From Aeromicrobium duanguangcaii (GTDB lineage Bacteria > Actinomycetota > Actinomycetes > Propionibacteriales > Nocardioidaceae), in the NCBI RefSeq assembly GCF_024508295.1, contig NZ_CP101990.1:744001-808000 (forward strand): 64,000 nt of DNA, given 5' to 3'. The position numbers and the translations under genes were made by a program. The notes under the pieces were generated by a model, which saw nothing but the letters and a program-made list of their open reading frames with translations, searched no databases and had not been told where the DNA came from. This document shows, piece by piece, positions 61,158 through 64,000 of the stretch. Within the stretch, counting starts at the first letter, position 1; every line of letters begins with the position of its first letter.

Positions 61158-61424
61158 ATGACCACGACATTCCCCCACTTCACCCTCATGCCCGCGAACA
61201 CCACACTTCCGACTCCAGTCCCGAATTCCGGGACCGCACACACGGAAGCGATCACGGGAGAGGGGGTGATCTCCATGTCATTGTTCGATTACGGGAACCG
61301 GCCGCAGTCGCGCGCCGACCTCGATCGTCTCGTCATCCTGGAGCGGCTGAAGCAGCGCCGCCGGGCCGAGCGGCACATGCGCGCGGTGCACAGCCAGCTG
61401 TGGGGCCTGCGCGCCAACCGATGA
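61158..61424 (+). CDS. small basic protein behind the attenuator (88 or 50 residues)
   Basis: Two in-frame starts have good ribosome-binding sites: ATG 61158 (AAAGGAGGCG) giving 88 residues and ATG 61275 (GAGAGGGGG) giving 49. The N-terminal extension is Thr/Pro-rich and looks unstructured; the shared C-terminal part (SRADLDRLVILERLKQRRRA, ERHMRAVHSQLWGLRANR) is a strongly basic amphipathic helix, suited to binding RNA, the ribosome or membranes. No family is recognised. The position after a leader peptide and terminator suggests conditional expression. Confidence 0.6.
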   Translation: MTTTFPHFTLMPANTTLPTPVPNSGTAHTEAITGEGVISMSLFDYGNRPQSRADLDRLVILERLKQRRRAERHMRAVHSQLWGLRANR

Positions 61425-61437
61425 GGCGCATCAACGG

Positions 61438-61481
61438 CACGAGGCGCGTACCGAGACCCAGGTCTCGATACGCGCCTCGTG
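61438..61481. terminator. long hairpin between convergent genes
   Basis: Two 20-nt arms (61438-61457 and 61462-61481) with one mismatch and a CCAG loop, lying between the small basic protein gene and the CitE-like gene. The core GGTCTCGATACGCGCC resembles palindromes dispersed in many high-GC actinobacteria, so it may be a repeat that serves as a bidirectional terminator. Confidence 0.7.
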
Positions 61482-61491
61482 TGCGTTCGGC

Positions 61492-62361
61492 TCAGCGGCC
61501 CTGCAACGCCTCGGCGTAGGCCAGGATCCGCTGGGCGTCACGGATGTGCAGCTCCTCGATCATCTTGCCGTTGAAGGTGGCGACGCCCTTCTTCTGCGCG
61601 GCGGCCTCGTCGAAGGCCGCGATCATGCCCCGGGCGCGCTCGATGTCGGCCTCGCTCGGGGCGAACGCCTCGTTGGCCGGATCGACCTGCGACGGGTGGA
61701 TCAGCGTCTTGCCGTCGAAGCCCATCTCACGGCCCTGGCGGGCCTCGGCCACGAAGCCCTCGGCGTCCTTGACGTCGTTGTAGACGCCGTCGATGACGAC
61801 CTTGCCGGCGGCGCGGACGGCCAGCAGCGTCCACGACAGGGCGGTCAGCACGAGCGGGTTGCGGCCCGGCACGTGCAGGCCGTACGTCTCGTTGACGATG
61901 TCGTTGGTGCCCATGACGATCACGGTCAGCCGCTCGTGCGCGGCCGCGATCTCCTCGGCGTGCAGCAGGGCCTTCGGGGTCTCGATCATGGCCCACAGCT
62001 GCGTGCTCTCGGGGGCGCCGGCGGCCTCCATGGCGGCGACCAGGTCCAGGACCTGCTGCGCCGACTCGACCTTGGGCACGAGGATGGCGTCCGGGCCGGC
62101 CTTGGCGGCCGCGGCGACGTCGTCGTCGTGCCACTGGGTGCCGATCGAGTTGACCCGGATGGCCAGCTCGCGGTGGCCGTACTCGCCCGAGGTGACGGCG
62201 GCGCACACGTTGGCGCGGCCGGTCTCCTTGGCGTCGGGCGACACCGAGTCCTCGAGGTCGAGGATCAGCGCGTCGGCGTCGATGCTCTTGGCCTTCTCCA
62301 GCGCGCGCTCGTTGGCGCCGGGCATGTAGAGGACGGAGCGGCGGGGGCGGATCTCAGTCAT
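61492..62361 (-). CDS. HpcH/HpaI aldolase/citrate lyase (CitE)-family CoA lyase
   Basis: A 289-residue TIM-barrel protein: RRSVLYMPGANERALEKAKSIDADALILDLEDSVSPDAKE, LAIRVNSIGT, ILVPKVESAQQV, WAMIETPKALLH and GFDGKTLIHPSQV are CitE-like motifs, including the Mg2+-binding Glu and Asp. Such proteins cleave or make short-chain hydroxyacyl-CoA esters (citramalyl-, malyl-CoA) or act as thioesterases. It lies 10 bp after a longer paralogue, and both form an operon. Confidence 0.88.
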   Translation of the reverse strand: MTEIRPRRSVLYMPGANERALEKAKSIDADALILDLEDSVSPDAKETGRANVCAAVTSGEYGHRELAIRVNSIGTQWHDDDVAAAAKAGPDAILVPKVESAQQVLDLVAAMEAAGAPESTQLWAMIETPKALLHAEEIAAAHERLTVIVMGTNDIVNETYGLHVPGRNPLVLTALSWTLLAVRAAGKVVIDGVYNDVKDAEGFVAEARQGREMGFDGKTLIHPSQVDPANEAFAPSEADIERARGMIAAFDEAAAQKKGVATFNGKMIEELHIRDAQRILAYAEALQGR

Positions 62362-62371
62362 CGTGGGCTCC

Positions 62372-63421
62372 TCAGAGGTCGTAGGCCGCGGCCAGGTCGG
62401 GGTCGCGCTCGGCGAGGGACTTGGCCAGGTCGAGCATGACGAGGCACTGCTTGCAGGAGGCGTCGTCCTCCATCTTGCCGTCGATCATCACCGCGCCCGA
62501 GCCGTCGCCCATGGCCTCGACGACGCGCTTGGCGTGCGCGACGTCCTCGGGGCTGGGGGAGAAGACCTTCTTGGCGATGTCGATCTGGACCGGGTGCAGG
62601 CTCCAGGCGCCGACGCAACCGAGCAGGAACGCGTTGCGGAACTGGTCCTCGCAGGCGACGACGTCCTTGATGTCACCGAACGGTCCGTAGAACGGCAGGA
62701 TGTCGTTCATCGCGCAGGCGTCGACCATGCGCGCGATCGTGTAGTGCCACAGGTCCTGCTGGTAGGTCGCGCGACCGGTGGTCAGGTCCTCGCCCGTGGG
62801 GTCCTGGCGGACGATGTAGCCGGGGTGACCGCCGCCGACGCGGGTGGTCTTCATGCGGCGGCTGGCGGCGAGGTCGGCCGGGCCGAGGCTGATGCCCTGC
62901 ATGCGCGGGCTGGCCGCGGCGATCTCCTCGACGTTGGCGACGCCCTCGGCGGTCTCGAGGATCGCGTGCACGAGGATCTGGCGGTCGAGGCCGGCGCGGG
63001 CCTCGAGCTGGGCCAGCAGGCGGTCGACGTAGTGGATGTCCTGGGCGCCCTCGACCTTCGGCACCATGATGACGTCGAGCTTGTCGCCGATCTCGGTGAC
63101 GAGCGTGACGATGTCGTCGAGCACCCACGGCGAGTCGAGGCTGTTGACGCGGGTCCACAGCTGCGTGTCGCCGAAGTCGGTGGCCTTGGCAATGTCGATC
63201 AGGCCCTGACGCGCGGCCTCCTTCTTCTCGGTCTTCACCGCATCCTCGAGGTTGCCCAGGATGATGTCGACCTTCTTCGCGATGTCCGGCACCTTGGCCG
63301 CCATCTTCTCGTTGCTCGGGTCGAAGAAGTGGATCATCCGGCTCGGGCGGAACGGCACGTCGGAGCTGGGCTTCGGGGCGCCGACGGCGAGCGGACGCAG
63401 GAAGGCACGGGGATTGCGCAC
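62372..63421 (-). CDS. L-malyl-CoA/beta-methylmalyl-CoA lyase-like enzyme
   Basis: A 349-residue CitE-superfamily protein. The sequence [84 protein letters not shown] and [39 protein letters not shown] fits malyl-CoA lyases (Mcl1) of the ethylmalonyl-CoA or related pathways, which interconvert malyl-CoA with acetyl-CoA plus glyoxylate. No other pathway genes are in view. It is the promoter-proximal gene of the pair. Confidence 0.87.
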   Translation of the reverse strand: MRNPRAFLRPLAVGAPKPSSDVPFRPSRMIHFFDPSNEKMAAKVPDIAKKVDIILGNLEDAVKTEKKEAARQGLIDIAKATDFGDTQLWTRVNSLDSPWVLDDIVTLVTEIGDKLDVIMVPKVEGAQDIHYVDRLLAQLEARAGLDRQILVHAILETAEGVANVEEIAAASPRMQGISLGPADLAASRRMKTTRVGGGHPGYIVRQDPTGEDLTTGRATYQQDLWHYTIARMVDACAMNDILPFYGPFGDIKDVVACEDQFRNAFLLGCVGAWSLHPVQIDIAKKVFSPSPEDVAHAKRVVEAMGDGSGAVMIDGKMEDDASCKQCLVMLDLAKSLAERDPDLAAAYDL

Positions 63422-63520
63422 GGGAACTCTCTTCCGTGGGAGTCAGGGTCGGGGCCAGTATGGCGCGCCGTGCGCGCGAGAGCGCGGCGGGTCCGGCTGG
63501 CGGAGCTCGCGATCCGCGAC

Positions 63521-63862
63521 TCAGAGGATCTCGTCGAGCCTCTCGAGCGGGCGGGCCAGCCGGGTGCCCTTCGCGGTGACGACGAACGGTCGCTCGACCA
63601 GGACCGGGTGCTCGACCATGGCGGCCAGCAGCTCGTCGTCGGTGGCGTCGGCCAGGCCCAGCTCGGTGTAGAGCTTCTCGCGCTTGCGCACCGCCCGGCC
63701 GGGAGTCAGGCCGGCGGCGTCGAACAGCTCGCGCAGCTGCGCCTCGGTCCAGCCCTCGTCGACGTACTTCACGACCGCCGGCTCGATCCCGGCGTCGCGC
63801 AGGCGGTCCAGCGCCTTGCGGGAGGTCGTGCAGCGGGGATGGTGATAGATCGTCGCGTCCAC
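63521..63862 (-). CDS. ArsC-family arsenate reductase-like protein
   Basis: A 113-residue protein from GTG 63862 (several in-frame GTGs upstream are alternatives). ATIYHHPRCTTSRKALDRLRDAGIEP has the catalytic Cys11 of glutaredoxin-linked ArsC; RKREKLYTELGLADATDDELLAAMVEHPVLVERPFVV contains the arginines that hold arsenate in this family. No arsenic resistance genes are nearby, so it may have another thiol-reductase or Spx-like role. Confidence 0.88.
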   Translation of the reverse strand: MDATIYHHPRCTTSRKALDRLRDAGIEPAVVKYVDEGWTEAQLRELFDAAGLTPGRAVRKREKLYTELGLADATDDELLAAMVEHPVLVERPFVVTAKGTRLARPLERLDEIL

Positions 63863-63876
63863 GCGCCCCACGGTAC

Positions 63877-64000
63877 TCACCACGAGCGGGGCAGGACGGC
63901 GACCGGATCGCCCGGCCCGATCCCCCCGCGCGGTACGATCGCCACGACGTCGGCGCCGGCCAGCGCGGTCAGCAGATGGGGGCGGCTCCTGCCGACGGGC
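63877..64000 (-). CDS. moeA: molybdopterin molybdenumtransferase MoeA, C-terminal end (partial)
   Basis: The last 40 codons of a minus-strand gene that continues beyond the window: PVGRSRPHLLTALAGADVVAIVPRGGIGPGDPVAVLPRSW. The order S-x-x-LL-x-AL-x-x-AD-x-x-A-x-VP and the closing G-D-x-V-x-VL match MoeA domain IV, which inserts molybdate into molybdopterin. The stop precedes the arsC start by 14 bp, so they may be co-transcribed. Confidence 0.72.
   Translation of the reverse strand, partial: PVGRSRPHLLTALAGADVVAIVPRGGIGPGDPVAVLPRSW

Overview
The window is high-GC, gene-dense DNA with frequent GTG starts and ATGA/GTGA gene overlaps. It carries mshB, a mycothiol biosynthesis gene restricted to Actinomycetota, and an mshB...ferredoxin-dapC cluster typical of that phylum. 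Overall gene content suggests a free-living, aerobic actinobacterium, perhaps of the Nocardioidaceae (Aeromicrobium/Nocardioides-like); the genus is an inference. No rRNA, CRISPR array or complete insertion sequence was seen.

Positions 1-13,000 look accessory. A 5'-incomplete OLD-family ATPase/TOPRIM nuclease is followed by a tyrosine recombinase gene broken by an in-frame stop, then a FitAB-type toxin-antitoxin pair with a palindromic operator. From 3.4 to 7.1 kb lie a PhnA-like zinc-ribbon gene, an ABC-F ATPase, a 65-codon stump of a second ABC-F gene and a pentapeptide/DinB gene. These are interleaved with two pairs of diverged direct repeats; one pair copies the 3' end of the toxin gene. 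A third repeat pair (8575 and 12852) lies upstream of two minus-strand transporters, a GntP permease and a DHA2-type MFS pump with a C-terminal winged-helix-like domain. Between them are a CGNR regulator and a divergent MFS exporter sharing a palindrome.

Positions 13,000-36,000 hold many small one- to three-gene units: a choloylglycine-hydrolase-family enzyme; a TetR plus alpha/beta hydrolase operon; DhaK-DhaL kinase; a polar amino acid ABC importer; a TerC-family gene preceded by a likely yybP-ykoY manganese riboswitch; a carotenoid oxygenase divergent from a TetR gene with two palindromes between them; an ATP-grasp protein; YibE/F; a phosphotransferase; a BASS symporter; and an HSL-like hydrolase whose nucleophile serine is replaced by aspartate.

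Positions 36,000-58,000 look like core chromosome: mshB, flavin reductase, VanW, an acetyltransferase, ferredoxin, dapC, a ROK regulator divergent from a xylose-like ABC importer, an ABC-2 exporter, dapD with a lysozyme-like gene, trmL, the methionine importer metQNI, a NYN-domain protein, a secreted EEP-family enzyme, and furA-katG with a clear Fur box.

Positions 58,000-64,000 carry tRNA-Leu(TAG), bcp, and a tightly packed DUF3618/GroES-like/FUSC/38-codon operon. Next comes a 20-codon leader peptide followed by an intrinsic terminator and a small basic protein gene, which is the best candidate here for an undescribed regulatory system. The window ends with two CitE-like lyases, an ArsC-like reductase and the 3' end of moeA.
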